From: Gammaproteobacteria bacterium
GTDB taxonomy: Bacteria > Pseudomonadota > Gammaproteobacteria > Steroidobacterales > Woeseiaceae
Length of the DNA stretch: 64,000 nucleotides
NCBI GenBank assembly: GCA_029862045.1
Contig: JAOTYE010000010.1
Location: 62,001-126,000, forward strand
Direction: 5' to 3'
Shown here: positions 35,106 through 43,680 of the stretch, piece by piece
Layout: each line of letters starts with the position of its first letter
Numbering within the stretch: the first letter of the stretch is position 1
Position numbers and translations under genes: made by a program
The notes under the pieces: generated by a model
The model's input: only the letters and a program-made list of their open reading frames with translations
Databases searched by the model: none
What the model was told of the DNA's origin: nothing

Positions 35106-37265
35106 TCACTCAGGCATCATCGGTGCCCGTTCGCCGTTAGCCTCCTTGTCGCGGACATGTTCAAGCTGTGCCGCCATGTCGGCCTGCAAGATCGCTTCGA
35201 GTTTCCGGAATCGCGGATCGGTGCGGATGGAGTCCAGCCCCCGATCCCGTAACATCGTACGCCAATGGAAGCGCCACCCAGCTTCCACCGCCTCGGCGAG
35301 CGCAGTGAGTGCCCTCTCCGACTCGCCGAGCTGGGCCAGTGCGCGAACATCGTCGATTTCGCGGCCGATGCGTCCCAGCCTCGATTGCGTGGGCAGATAG
35401 TTCAGCGCGGACTGCAGAAGCTGACGGGCTCGCTCCTCCTGACCCATATAGGAGAGCAGTGCGGCGAAATCGACAGCGGGTTGAAAACTGCCGATGTCTA
35501 TCTCGACCGGGTCGGTTCCGTCAAACATCGTATAGACATTCAGGTAACGTTCCCTGGCCGCCTGCGGATTGCCGGCGACAATATCAGCATCTCTAAGCAA
35601 GCGCAGCGGGTACCAGAGGACGGGACTCTGGGAATGCATAAAGTGTGCGTGTTGCTGTGCCTGGTCCACCATTCCGGCAGCGTCATAAATCTGCATCGCG
35701 TCGTAGCGCGACCAAACGTGGCCGGGTCCCAACTTCATGGCCCGCTCGATGCTTTCGATTGCCAAATCATCGGCTCCCAGATGGGAGTACGCCACGGCAA
35801 TACCCCTGTGGCCGATGACGGATTCCGGATCGAGCTGTAAACCGGCGCGATAGGAGTCAATTGCGTTGTCCATCTTGCCGAGCGTGTAGGCTTCGATGAA
35901 TGCTCTGACAAAGTAGGCGGACGGGTAATTTGGTGCAATCTCTACGGCACGTTCCGCCTGAATGAGCGCTTCGTCGTGACGGCCCAGGTCACTCAAAGTT
36001 TCGGCGAGCGTAATATTCAGCACCGGCGAAAGTGGGTCCAATTCCACGGCCCTTTGTATTAGCGGCCACGCCAGATCGGGCCGCTGTAAGGTCATCCGAT
36101 AAAGTTCCGCCAGCCAGTGGTACGAAGTCGCATAACCGGGTGCCAGTTCAATTGCTATCAGGTAGTTTTCAATGGCGTTATCCAGGTCGTTCTGGCGTCC
36201 AAAAAGAGCGCCCTTTGCGGTGTATGCCGCGCCAAGCTGCGGATCCAGAGACAGTGCTTCGGTAACCGCCGGCTCGATGAGGGAAACAGACTCTGCAGTC
36301 GAGATGTCACCGTAATATTCCAGCAGCCCATAGGCTTCGGCTAACCCGACATGGGCCAGCGCATATTTCGGATCCAGCTCGATGGCGCGTTTGAAATGAC
36401 GCACGGCTTTCTGCAGGTCGGGTATCTTGCGTTGTACGAGGGTTTGCCGGCCACGTAAATAGGCCTCGTAAGCGTCAAAGTTGTTCGTGGGCACACTATC
36501 AACCCGCGTTTGTTCTGCGGGTGAAAGTAACGTATCGAGCACCGCGGCAATTTCCATGGCGATAGCACCCTGTATCGCAAACACGTTTTCCGCGCTCAGT
36601 TGCCGGTCGTAAGTATCCGCCCACAGGTGATCATCTGTGGTCACATCGATCAATTGCACGTTGATGTGGACCTGCCCACCGGATCTTTGCACCGCACCCT
36701 CGAGGATGTTTTTCACTCCCAGTACAGCACCAATCTCCGTTATGCTCTGGGTGGTATGGCGGAATTTCTCGACCGAGGTTCTTGAGATCACCGTCAACGA
36801 TCCGATGTTGGCGAGCTGCGTGAGTATGTCGTCGTGAATGCCATCGACAAAAAAGGCGTCTTCTTCATCGGCACTTCGATTAACGAACGGCAATACTGCA
36901 ATAGTTTTCTCCGGCGGCTCACTTATCCACCATTTGTCGTAGGCAAATAGAATGAGTCCCGCACACAACAGGGAAATGACAACCAAGTCAATGCGCCGGC
37001 CGGTGATATTCGTGATTGACTCGGCCGCCTCGACGTCCTTCTCGAGGCTGATGCCCTCAAGGGTTAACTCATAGAACCAGGACAAGATCAGGGCGATCGG
37101 GAAACCGATGGCGAGTAGTCCGAGGATGCTAACCCCGATCCAATCCGGTACCGTGGCGAGGCCAATAATTACCTCTGCCACCTGCATGATCAGCCAGGCC
37201 GCCACCACATACAGCACCGCCATCCTGACGACGTTGCGGCGCTTGAGTTCCTCGAAAAACGACAT
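35106..37265 (-). CDS. TolB/FlgO-like and TPR-repeat membrane protein
   Basis: 719 residues. The start FFEELKRRNVVRMAVLYVVAAWL with two or three membrane helices (to about residue 115) is a common N-terminus in Woeseiaceae-like and related genomes. A FlgO/TolB-N-like domain follows (KTIAVLPFVNRSADEEDAFFVDGIHDDILTQL, about 130-260), then about ten TPR-type repeats (IELDPKYALAHVGLAEAYG, AVELDPLSPVLNITLAETL). Often fused to adenylate cyclase or kinase domains elsewhere; none here. Role unknown, probably a scaffold or sensor. Confidence 0.82.
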   Translation of the reverse strand: MSFFEELKRRNVVRMAVLYVVAAWLIMQVAEVIIGLATVPDWIGVSILGLLAIGFPIALILSWFYELTLEGISLEKDVEAAESITNITGRRIDLVVISLLCAGLILFAYDKWWISEPPEKTIAVLPFVNRSADEEDAFFVDGIHDDILTQLANIGSLTVISRTSVEKFRHTTQSITEIGAVLGVKNILEGAVQRSGGQVHINVQLIDVTTDDHLWADTYDRQLSAENVFAIQGAIAMEIAAVLDTLLSPAEQTRVDSVPTNNFDAYEAYLRGRQTLVQRKIPDLQKAVRHFKRAIELDPKYALAHVGLAEAYGLLEYYGDISTAESVSLIEPAVTEALSLDPQLGAAYTAKGALFGRQNDLDNAIENYLIAIELAPGYATSYHWLAELYRMTLQRPDLAWPLIQRAVELDPLSPVLNITLAETLSDLGRHDEALIQAERAVEIAPNYPSAYFVRAFIEAYTLGKMDNAIDSYRAGLQLDPESVIGHRGIAVAYSHLGADDLAIESIERAMKLGPGHVWSRYDAMQIYDAAGMVDQAQQHAHFMHSQSPVLWYPLRLLRDADIVAGNPQAARERYLNVYTMFDGTDPVEIDIGSFQPAVDFAALLSYMGQEERARQLLQSALNYLPTQSRLGRIGREIDDVRALAQLGESERALTALAEAVEAGWRFHWRTMLRDRGLDSIRTDPRFRKLEAILQADMAAQLEHVRDKEANGERAPMMPE

Positions 37266-37347
37266 TGCTAACGTGGTGATTCCCTCGGATATCCACTATA
37301 CACAACCGCGTGTGGCTGAGTTAGCTTCGCTCGATAAACAGCTTCTA

Positions 37348-37379
37348 CTTCGTTGCTTCAATCCTTGTCTGCAACGAAG
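37348..37379 (+). promoter_or_regulatory. Leader hairpin before the M23-like gene
   Basis: Perfect 9-base arms CTTCGTTGC (37348-37356) and GCAACGAAG (37371-37379) with a 14-base loop. It ends five bases before the AAGGAG ribosome site of the gene at 37397, so could affect translation or mRNA stability. Could also be a protein-binding dyad. Confidence 0.4.
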
Positions 37380-37396
37380 CCGGCAAGGAGAGCATT

Positions 37397-38071
37397 ATGT
37401 TCCTGCGCCGCGGACACATGCCCGTTGCCGGTATGTTTGTCGTGCTATTAGCGTCGTCTTGCGGCGGTGGCGGTGGTAGCGGGAACAACCAACCCAATTT
37501 GCCGGTCAGCAGCTGTATGAGCAGGGCAACCTTTGGCGATTCGACAACGTCCGATTACATCCTCCCTTTTCCCGTTGGGGAAAGCTCTGAAGTGCTCCAA
37601 GCCTATTGCACAACCGGCAGTCATATTGAGCAGCTAGCCTACGACTTCATTCGGCCTTTTGGTTCAGAAGTATCTGCTGTGCGTGATGGCGAAGTCATGA
37701 CGGTCGTCTCGCACCATCCAGATTTCACCAGGAATGAGATCTTCAATTACATTAACATCCGTCATGATGATGGAACGACCGCTTTTTATGCTCATCTGCA
37801 GCAAGGAAGTATCGTCGTTGCCGAAGGAGACTTCGTATTTGCAGGCCAGATGATTGGCCTCAACGGAAGCTCCGGCACTCCAACAGCATGTGATGCTTCT
37901 CTTGTCAATCCTCCGCGTGATCAATGCGCCGTCCTTCATTTCGGCGTTTACGCCACATACCCCGCAGTGCATGGCAATGATGTCGCAGTCAATTTTCGTA
38001 ACGCGGATGGGATACTAGATGCGAGGGGCGGGCTGGTACTTTTTCGAGTCTATACGGCGCTTTCATTCTAG
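37397..38071 (+). CDS. M23/LytM-like lipoprotein, probably degenerate
   Basis: 224 residues. Lipoprotein signal ending LASSCGGGGGSG. M23 layout: AYDFIRPFGSEVSAVRDGEVMTVV, NIRHDDGTTAFYAHLQQGSIVV, GDFVFAGQMIGLNGSSGT and LHFGVY. The normal first zinc ligand (His of HxxxD) appears replaced by Gln in EQLAYDF, while the later YAHL and LHFGV histidines remain. So it may be an inactive murein-binding activator of the EnvC/NlpD kind rather than an active peptidase. It is divergent from the TPR gene and ends the third module. Confidence 0.72.
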   Translation: MFLRRGHMPVAGMFVVLLASSCGGGGGSGNNQPNLPVSSCMSRATFGDSTTSDYILPFPVGESSEVLQAYCTTGSHIEQLAYDFIRPFGSEVSAVRDGEVMTVVSHHPDFTRNEIFNYINIRHDDGTTAFYAHLQQGSIVVAEGDFVFAGQMIGLNGSSGTPTACDASLVNPPRDQCAVLHFGVYATYPAVHGNDVAVNFRNADGILDARGGLVLFRVYTALSF

Positions 38072-38269
38072 CTCGCCTGTTTTCGCCAAATTCAATTCCG
38101 AAGCTGAGTAGGAAACCGTAAATCCAGAAAGACGAGCCACAACGGTTCGAGGCCTTTGCATGAACTTCGCATGAGATGCAAGACTATTGGGGTTTCGTGA
38201 GCTTTGATAATTGGTTATTCGCGATTGTCGGCTTAGGGTTGCGGACATTCAACCGAGTAGCACCAGTTC

Positions 38270-38456
38270 GAAAATTACAATGTGTAATTTGTTCAATCCC
38301 TTGTTGTTAAAGGGATTTACTAATCTACCCTATTCCGCACTACGCGGGAAATCGTGAATTCTTACAGATTGTAGTCGGGCTCGATGAAATAACGCACTGA
38401 TAACACAAGAATAAAGGCGAACCCGAAGATTCGCCCTTGTATACATTATACGAATG
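38270..38456. repeat. dif-linked 187-bp repeat, copy 3 (complete)
   Basis: Left inverted dif-like sequence at 38270-38297: GAAAATTACAA, centre TGTGTA, then ATTTGTTCAAT, which agrees at 8 of 11 bases with the XerD arm. Next a dyad AATCCCTT/AAAGGGATT (about 38296-38320), a conserved middle, a stem GGCGAA/TTCGCC, and the right dif-like site ATTCGCCCTTG, TATACA (38440-38445), TTATACGAATG (two changes in the XerC arm). Same length and order as copy 1. It lies in the gene-free stretch 38072-38533, where I see nothing else except a short hairpin unit near 38470. Confidence 0.82.
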
Positions 38457-38533
38457 TCTTCTCTCGTCCCTAGCGGCCATTTGCTCGCCGGTTTTGGTAA
38501 TCTATTAGTCCCCGGAGGCAGTATTGGCAATAC

Positions 38534-38992
38534 ATGGCAAAGAGGCGTAGACGCAGGATTCGCGGAATCGCTGAGCCGGTTCTCGTACGTGAACCGCTGC
38601 TCGTACGTTTGTGTGCCTCATTCGTTGATAATCTCACGCTGATACTAAGGATCGCCTTCGTCATGGGCGCGGTCCTGCTGGTGCAAGATCTTCGTACCCT
38701 GTTCAACGAAGTGACCGAGCCCGTGGCTCAATCTACGCCTGCGGCGGCCGTCTCTGTCGATATCGAGACGATCGACGCAACCGAGGCTCATGAACCTGTG
38801 CTCAGTGAGCGCGTGGAACACGCTCTGAATTGCACGTACGAAGACTACCGGAACGCGCACTACGACGAGTGTGTTAAGGAACCGTCTCGTATCTACGTGA
38901 GACCGCAGGCTGAGCCCGATGATACGGGACTCGTCATTTACGACGCGCCGGTAATATATGCGCGTCTAGATGGCTACACAAACCTGGAATAA
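38534..38992 (+). CDS. Uncharacterised small membrane protein
   Basis: 152 residues. Basic start MAKRRRRRIRGIAEP, one membrane segment (LTLILRIAFVMGAVLLVQDL, about residues 35-55), then an acidic C-terminal domain. No family recognised. First gene of the 19.5-kb cassette-like module. A decayed copy of its first codons and leader lies at 34923. Confidence 0.6.
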   Translation: MAKRRRRRIRGIAEPVLVREPLLVRLCASFVDNLTLILRIAFVMGAVLLVQDLRTLFNEVTEPVAQSTPAAAVSVDIETIDATEAHEPVLSERVEHALNCTYEDYRNAHYDECVKEPSRIYVRPQAEPDDTGLVIYDAPVIYARLDGYTNLE

Positions 38993-39060
38993 GCGATTGA
39001 GTATCGTCGGGTGCCCTGTTTCGGATAGCGACATCCAGGGCACACACTTGCTCGGTAGCT

Positions 39061-39202
39061 GAGTCCACTTCGTTCGTTATGGGTCATTTCCGGCTATTCG
39101 ACACCCTATTAGCCTAACGGCAGCTTTCACCGAAAGCGGTCACTCAAATGACTGCAAACCGGACGATATGAGCGGCCGCTAACGGCCAGAAGCAGGCGCT
39201 CA
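39061..39202. repeat. Composite hairpin repeat (A-C-D), serving the gene at 39200
   Basis: A degenerate A unit (TATGGGTCATTTCCGG), a C unit (CAGCTTTCACCGAAAGCGGT) and a D unit (CGGCCGCTAACGGCCAGAAG) are spaced as in the other copies. The D unit ends in GCTCA, and its TCA is the complement of the TGA stop of the minus-strand gene. Orientation A to D points to that gene's 3' end. Confidence 0.7.
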
Positions 39203-39667
39203 GGATAGCTCTACAACGATCTTGCGGCCGTCGTAAAATCCCTCGCCATCGGCTTGGATCATCCCCCCATGATTCTTGACGAAATAGTTCAGTAGTTCAC
39301 CATTCCAATGGTATCCGTCATCGTCAATATCGCTAAGTAGCTGGCAACATACAATGAAGCGCGTGTTCTTGAGATGATTGAGTACGCGTCTTTTTGATAT
39401 CGACAAACCGGGCTTGCCGATCTTGTCAAAAAACTCCTGAGATTCTTCAGCGGCGAGGCTATCGTCACCGCTGTTGATGTTTATTTCGACGACGATAGGC
39501 TGGTTATCTTCTTTGTAATTGAACTCAGCTTGGCTCCAGCTGACCGATTTGCGGTCGTCATCTGTAACAAGATGAGCTGCCTTATTGTCCCGTTTCAATA
39601 TCGCCTCAAGTTCATCTACCGACGGCCGAGAATTATCCGTACAGAAAGCGCGAACGTAGTAAGACAT
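39200..39667 (-). CDS. Uncharacterised protein (MSYYVRAF family)
   Basis: 155 residues with AGGGAA before the ATG, no signal peptide. Acidic, mixed alpha/beta (IVVEININSGDDSLAAEESQEFF, NTRFIVCCQLLSDIDDDGYHWNGELLNYFV, terminal GFYDGRKIVVEL). No domain recognised; looks like a small complete cytoplasmic protein. Its stop codon is inside the D hairpin of the repeat, so its last codons border repeat DNA. Confidence 0.6.
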   Translation of the reverse strand: MSYYVRAFCTDNSRPSVDELEAILKRDNKAAHLVTDDDRKSVSWSQAEFNYKEDNQPIVVEININSGDDSLAAEESQEFFDKIGKPGLSISKRRVLNHLKNTRFIVCCQLLSDIDDDGYHWNGELLNYFVKNHGGMIQADGEGFYDGRKIVVELS

Positions 39668-39696
39668 TAGTATTCCCTATGGAGCTTTGAGCCAGA

Positions 39697-39880
39697 GCCA
39701 GCGGCTGCTTTGGGTCATTAGCAGCCCTTCACGGCAATTCTAGCCCAATGTCTGCTTTGGGACGTATAGCGGTCATTCTGGAGCGAAATTTCGGGGATCA
39801 AATTCTGAACGTCCGCTTTCGCCCAAAGCGGTCATTCAAACATCGCGATATTCGTCGATATGACAGTCTGCTTTCGGCCA
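39697..39880. repeat. Composite hairpin repeat, four units A-B-C-D
   Basis: Unit A CTGCTTTGGGTCATTAGCAG, unit B AATGTCTGCTTTGGGACGTA with AGCGGTCATT, unit C GAACGTCCGCTTTCGCCCAA with AGCGGTCATTC, and unit D GTCTGCTTTCGGCCAGAAGC. Each forms an imperfect hairpin with a CTTT-side and an AGC-side arm; centres are about 50-60 bases apart. The D end runs into an IS remnant rather than into a gene stop. Confidence 0.75.
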
Positions 39881-39889
39881 GAAGCAATG

Positions 39890-40130
39890 GGATGGACTCC
39901 TCCTCTCTTTTTCGGCATCACTGTGCCCAGACTTGAGATTCGGCTCGAGTCGCAATGAGAGAAGGAGTCCACTCATGAAGCTTAGCTACGTTGGTGTTGT
40001 TTTGGCAAAGAACGTTTATCAGAACCGACTGAACGCAGTTGCTCGGCGGCTCAACGAGCGCCCAAGAAAGACGTTAGAATATCGAACACCGGCAGAACGT
40101 TTTGCTCAATGTGTTGCATCGACCAATTGA
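39890..40130 (+). pseudogene. Chimeric IS110/IS30 transposase remnant
   Basis: A dyad of GGACTCC/GGAGTCC around 39894-39970 precedes a frame beginning KLSYVGVVLAKNVYQ (from 39975), which resembles the N-terminus of IS110 transposases (VGVDLAKNVFQ) with the catalytic Asp changed to Val. After about 17 residues the frame switches without interruption to NAVARRLNERPRKTLEYRTP AERFA, the C-terminal signature of IS30 transposases. Both are fragments; the fusion is decay, not an active element. Confidence 0.65.
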
Positions 40131-40141
40131 TATCGCAGCCA

Positions 40142-40549
40142 TTAGCGGTCGTTCGATTCGTGGTTTTGTGGCGCGACCTCGTCTTCCGATGGGGTCCAAA
40201 ACGTGTCTGCCGAATACAGCGGGCCAAATGTGCTGCGCGGCTCGGTCGAATCGAAAGACACAAGTCTCGCTCGGTCCGAAGTCACGACAATCATGAATCG
40301 AAACGGCTCGAATTGCCCCGCTGCCGCAATGCCGCGCGGGGACGCGTCCGCTACTGTGAGACCCTTTGGCAGCACGAACTCCAGCGGTTCACCTTGAAAT
40401 GTCTGGATTCGAATCTCCTCGGTCAGAATCCCTTCTTCGTATGTCGGCTCATTGCTCAAGATGAAGATCAAGTGGAGTGCCAGAGCAATATTCGCGAGTA
40501 CTGAAAGGCCCAAGGTGATGCGCAGCGTCGTCTTTGATTCTGGTTCCAT
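40142..40549 (-). CDS. Uncharacterised membrane-anchored protein
   Basis: 135 residues. One N-terminal membrane helix (ITLGLSVLANIALALHLIFIL) and a periplasmic domain (FVLPKGLTVADASPRGIAAAG, FRFMIVVTSDRARLVSFD). No family recognised. The last codons (SNDR, stop TAA) read through AGCGGTCGTTCG, part of a D-type hairpin unit, so its C-terminus is partly repeat-encoded. Confidence 0.55.
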   Translation of the reverse strand: MEPESKTTLRITLGLSVLANIALALHLIFILSNEPTYEEGILTEEIRIQTFQGEPLEFVLPKGLTVADASPRGIAAAGQFEPFRFMIVVTSDRARLVSFDSTEPRSTFGPLYSADTFWTPSEDEVAPQNHESNDR

Positions 40550-40822
40550 CGTTGCTCACATGACGGGGAAGAAGCGGAACTTGTGACCGGCAGAAAAGGG
40601 TCAACAGCAGCTGTTCATAAGTTTAACAGGCGAACGGCTGGTATCGGGGGTAAAGCGGTCGTTCGACAGTGTTCCATTTGGATTGATTCAAACCATTATT
40701 GTCAGTTTTGCGGCAACTACTCATGTGGTCGATCGCCACCGCGGCGTATAAAACTTACACAACAAGAATAAACCAGCCCACATCGTCGTTCCGATTGCTG
40801 GATGTACCTGATAGGGGTCGCC

Positions 40823-41590
40823 ATGAGGCCAATCTGCACCGGTACTCTCATCGTTCTTGCATCAATTCTATCCGCCTGCGGAGGTGGCGGCAGCCCCAGC
40901 GCTCTCGGTCCCCTGACCGAGACGCGGGAGACGGCTGACATCGTTTTCCATTTCAGGCCGGGCGACTCGGTAAACGCGCCATGGCAGCAAGCGTTCCACG
41001 AGTGGGCAACCAACCTACTGGCGGTGTCCCCCTCCGCGAAGCTTCAGTACTACAAGTACCGAAGCGAGACCGAAGTTCATAAGTACAGCGGGGCGAACTA
41101 CCGGTCTTGGGCCGACATCTCGACGTTCAGCATCCACACCGTCGATCCCCAGCACGGACACGAGGCCATCCACCTGTACACATTCCTGATCGGCTGGCCG
41201 TCGGACTACTTTCTGGAGGGCCTCGCGGTGGGCCTGAATCTCGATCCTTTCACAGGTGCCGGACCCTTCTACGTGAATATCACCGATGACAATGCTCACG
41301 CTGTGTCCCAAAGAGCGCTGTTACAGGGTGGCCTGATACCGATAGAGAGCATCGTCGAGAGCGACATGTTCTGGACTCATCCGGAGACGACGACCTACCC
41401 ACAGGCCGGTTCCTTCGTCAACTTCATCTTCGGCGAATACGGTATCGACAAGCTGCGAGTCCTGACCTCGGGCATCAATTATTCCGACTCCCAGCAGAGG
41501 ATCAAGGAAGTCTTCGAAGCCACCTATGGATTCCCGCTCTCTGAAGCAGAGAGTCGCTGGCACGAGTTTCTGCAAGGATGGAGCGGTTGA
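40823..41590 (+). CDS. HExxH metallopeptidase-like lipoprotein
   Basis: 255 residues from ATG 40823 (GGGG-type ribosome site). Lipoprotein signal ending LSACGGGG. Zinc-peptidase motif GHEAIHLYTFLIGWPSDYFLEG: HEAIH plus a downstream Glu in LEGLA, the gluzincin pattern seen in peptidase-MA-like proteins. The C-terminal part (QAGSFVNFIFGEYGIDKLRVL, YGFPLSEAESRWHEFLQG) also resembles that group. Likely a surface or periplasmic protease; substrate unknown. The 272 bases before it hold a single hairpin unit near 40640 and no gene. Confidence 0.68.
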   Translation: MRPICTGTLIVLASILSACGGGGSPSALGPLTETRETADIVFHFRPGDSVNAPWQQAFHEWATNLLAVSPSAKLQYYKYRSETEVHKYSGANYRSWADISTFSIHTVDPQHGHEAIHLYTFLIGWPSDYFLEGLAVGLNLDPFTGAGPFYVNITDDNAHAVSQRALLQGGLIPIESIVESDMFWTHPETTTYPQAGSFVNFIFGEYGIDKLRVLTSGINYSDSQQRIKEVFEATYGFPLSEAESRWHEFLQGWSG

Positions 41591-41685
41591 CCAGGGCGGG
41601 CGCCGGGATTGGCCGGCGTAGATCCCTCGCCGTGAGGCTTGGTGCAGGGCTGGCGGGCCGTCGAACAAGCGCATGCAGCTGTCAT

Positions 41686-41802
41686 CGGCAGCTCGTCAGC
41701 TTCATGCAGTACGATCTCGGCTACTTCGATCACGAAACCTGCAGACTCGAGCCCATCGAAAACCCATTCGCTGCTAAAGTTTTACCTATGACTTCGGAAT
41801 AA
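41686..41802 (+). pseudogene. Fragment of a transposase C-terminus (IS481-like)
   Basis: In one frame: LVSFMQYDLGYFDHETCRLE then PIENPFAAKVLPM and a stop. This resembles the end of integrase-core transposases of the IS481 type (YDLGYFD, NPFG.KVLPMSP). No upstream catalytic region is present. It occupies part of the gap 41591-41967; the rest of that gap shows nothing recognisable. Identification is from memory of the family ending. Confidence 0.4.
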
Positions 41803-41967
41803 TCTGTAACCCATGTCTCCAGTTAGGACCAAAAACAAACCCTTATGTTTAAACGGTAATTGCGGGTGTGAGTAAGTGAGTGTGGGGCCATACCAGTTGA
41901 CCCATTCCGGCCAGTCGCAAATTTGCCCAAAACTCTCGCCTAGACGCAATCGGCGACAGGAACAGCC

Positions 41968-42435
41968 TTGACTCCCGAAGACATTAGAGCAGCAGTACAA
42001 CGACTCAATAGTAAGACTGTTGCCGGTGAAGAAGAGGCGTGGGGTGACCTACGCGATCTTGGTGTGAAGGTTGTTCCCTACCTTAGAGAGGCTTATCCGA
42101 CATTTGGAAGATGGCAAGGCCGAGTGTCACTTGTGTTTCACTCTATTCGCTATGCGAGAGAGTCGGAAGATGCTTTCCAGCTAGGATTACAGGCTATCAA
42201 TGATCGAGCAACACTTGTGAGATACAGAGCATGTTCGTTGCTTGCATACTCACTGCGTAATGACGCGCTAAGGCCGTTGAAAAAGCTACTCAAACACGAC
42301 GACCAACAGACTGTGGACGACGCGAAGGCTGCAATTAAGGCTATAAAGAAGCGGAATCACCATCTATTCAGGGATCGTGACAATTCCGGTCGAGTGCACT
42401 GGATCGTCAACGAATCCGATCGTGAGTCGTATTGA
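41968..42435 (+). CDS. HEAT-repeat-like protein
   Basis: 155 residues from TTG 41968 with AGGAA seven bases upstream. All-helical; AEEAWGDLRDLG-type and ALRPLKKLLKHDDQQTVDDAKAAIKAI segments fit HEAT/armadillo-like repeats. No signal peptide. Probably a protein-binding scaffold. The composite repeat in reverse orientation follows 12 bases after its stop. Confidence 0.55.
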   Translation: MTPEDIRAAVQRLNSKTVAGEEEAWGDLRDLGVKVVPYLREAYPTFGRWQGRVSLVFHSIRYARESEDAFQLGLQAINDRATLVRYRACSLLAYSLRNDALRPLKKLLKHDDQQTVDDAKAAIKAIKKRNHHLFRDRDNSGRVHWIVNESDRESY

Positions 42436-42445
42436 TGCTTCTTGG

Positions 42446-42672
42446 TCTCAATGACCGCTCATGGCCGATAGCGGCCCCTTAAATCCTGCCAGAACCGTTG
42501 AAATGGACGTCCGCTATCGGAGAAAGCAGACGTTCGTAATCACGATTCAGGAAATCGAAATTGGTAATCGAAATTCAGCATCTGAATGGCCGCTTTACGC
42601 TCGGAAGGAGACATTGAGATAGAATGGTCACGAAGGGCCGCTAGTGACCCGAAGCGGACGGTCACCTGAAGT
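42446..42672. repeat. Composite hairpin repeat, reverse orientation (D to A)
   Basis: Begins with a D unit in reverse (ATGACCGCTCATGGCCGATA), then GGACGTCCGCTATCGGAGAA, GGCCGCTTTACGCTCGGAAG and CCGCTAGTGACCCGAAGCGG units. The D end faces the stop of the upstream plus-strand gene, mirroring copies next to minus-strand genes. Fills the gap 42436-42716. Confidence 0.65.
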
Positions 42673-42716
42673 CGCGTTTGTTTCGGGTCATCCGATTCAA
42701 CCAAAGGTGTATTCAG

Positions 42717-43337
42717 GTGCGTAATCACAACATAGCGTTGCTTTTAGTCGCGTCCTGCACGTCTTTCGCGCTCTGCGCATGCGCGCCAGCCATTGAAATC
42801 TATGAGGCGCCAACGTCTGGGCAGATTACCGAGATTACTTTTGTCAACGCCACGCGAATCCAGGAGGCGACCCTCATAACATTCCTTGATGGTGAAACTT
42901 GCATGGGAAGGCGACAAATCTACATTGACGACAAACCGGCTATTCACGCAGGGGATAGAGGCTCTCTGGCTGTGCCGGCTGATGCGGCGTTTGCGCTATC
43001 GGCACGGTTGTCCACGATCGAACACGAGGAATACAGCGTTGAACTCAGCGCCTCTAGCGGTGCTCCGTCGCCCGCGATCAAGCGCTCAACTGCGGCCATC
43101 GGATGTACCGTAAATCTGTCTTTTCGAGTCGAGCCCGATGCGACATATCAGATCGTGATATCGGAGCCAGATTCATCGGCATCTTGCTTGGTGGCGGTTT
43201 CAAAGATTTCCAGGCAAGGTGAGATCACTGAAGTAATTACTACTCCGAGGCGTCCGCTGGCTCCACGTAATCAAATCGGTCCATTTTGCGAGCCGCTGCT
43301 TGGGAGGCCAAACGGTCCCTCAGGGACCCAGTATTGA
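42717..43337 (+). CDS. Uncharacterised lipoprotein
   Basis: 206 residues from GTG 42717, with AAAGG upstream; a longer frame from 42678 is less likely. Signal ending FALCACAP (lipobox LCAC). The body is beta-rich (ITEITFVNATRIQEATLITFLDGETC, YSVELSASSGAP, LSFRVEPDATYQIVISEPD). No family recognised. Its TGA stop is directly followed by a reverse D hairpin. Confidence 0.55.
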   Translation: MRNHNIALLLVASCTSFALCACAPAIEIYEAPTSGQITEITFVNATRIQEATLITFLDGETCMGRRQIYIDDKPAIHAGDRGSLAVPADAAFALSARLSTIEHEEYSVELSASSGAPSPAIKRSTAAIGCTVNLSFRVEPDATYQIVISEPDSSASCLVAVSKISRQGEITEVITTPRRPLAPRNQIGPFCEPLLGRPNGPSGTQY

Positions 43338-43425
43338 CGACCGCTTCTGGCCGTAAGCAGACGGTCACCGCGTCCCTAAAGCAGACACTCGAGCGGCCGT
43401 TTTCGGGAAAAGCGGACACTCAACC
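43338..43425. repeat. Composite hairpin repeat fragment, reverse orientation
   Basis: GACCGCTTCTGGCCGTAAGC follows the stop codon of the upstream gene directly (reverse D unit). Then AAGCAGACACTC and CGGCCGTTTTCGGGAAAAGC units. The remaining gap to 43680 contains nothing I recognise. Confidence 0.6.
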
Positions 43426-43680
43426 TGGGTGGCAAGCTAGGGTCAGAACTGGCCACTCGCCCTCCTCTACGCGACGTCGTCTTAACTTTTGCCGAGAATT
43501 TAGCCGCTGACTCCTGCCAAGAGTTCAGTGCCCTCCCCCTCGTTAAACGATCGCGGGCGATACTGCCAGCTCTGATCGAAATAAATCTCAATATGTGCGA
43601 TCCGTCATATTTCATAATCCCCGGCGCGTCCATACTGGCACGATCAGGAAAGGTCTTCTTATCCTGCATCAGGGACAGGC

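Noticed and set aside
39697-39880. CRISPR array
   Set aside because: Units are themselves hairpins that differ from each other in a fixed A-B-C-D order, spacers are conserved between copies rather than unique, and no cas genes are present.
41578-41802. A real 74-residue gene overlapping the peptidase stop
   Set aside because: Only the end resembles a protein family (transposase C-terminus); the first part is out-of-frame reading of the upstream gene's tail.
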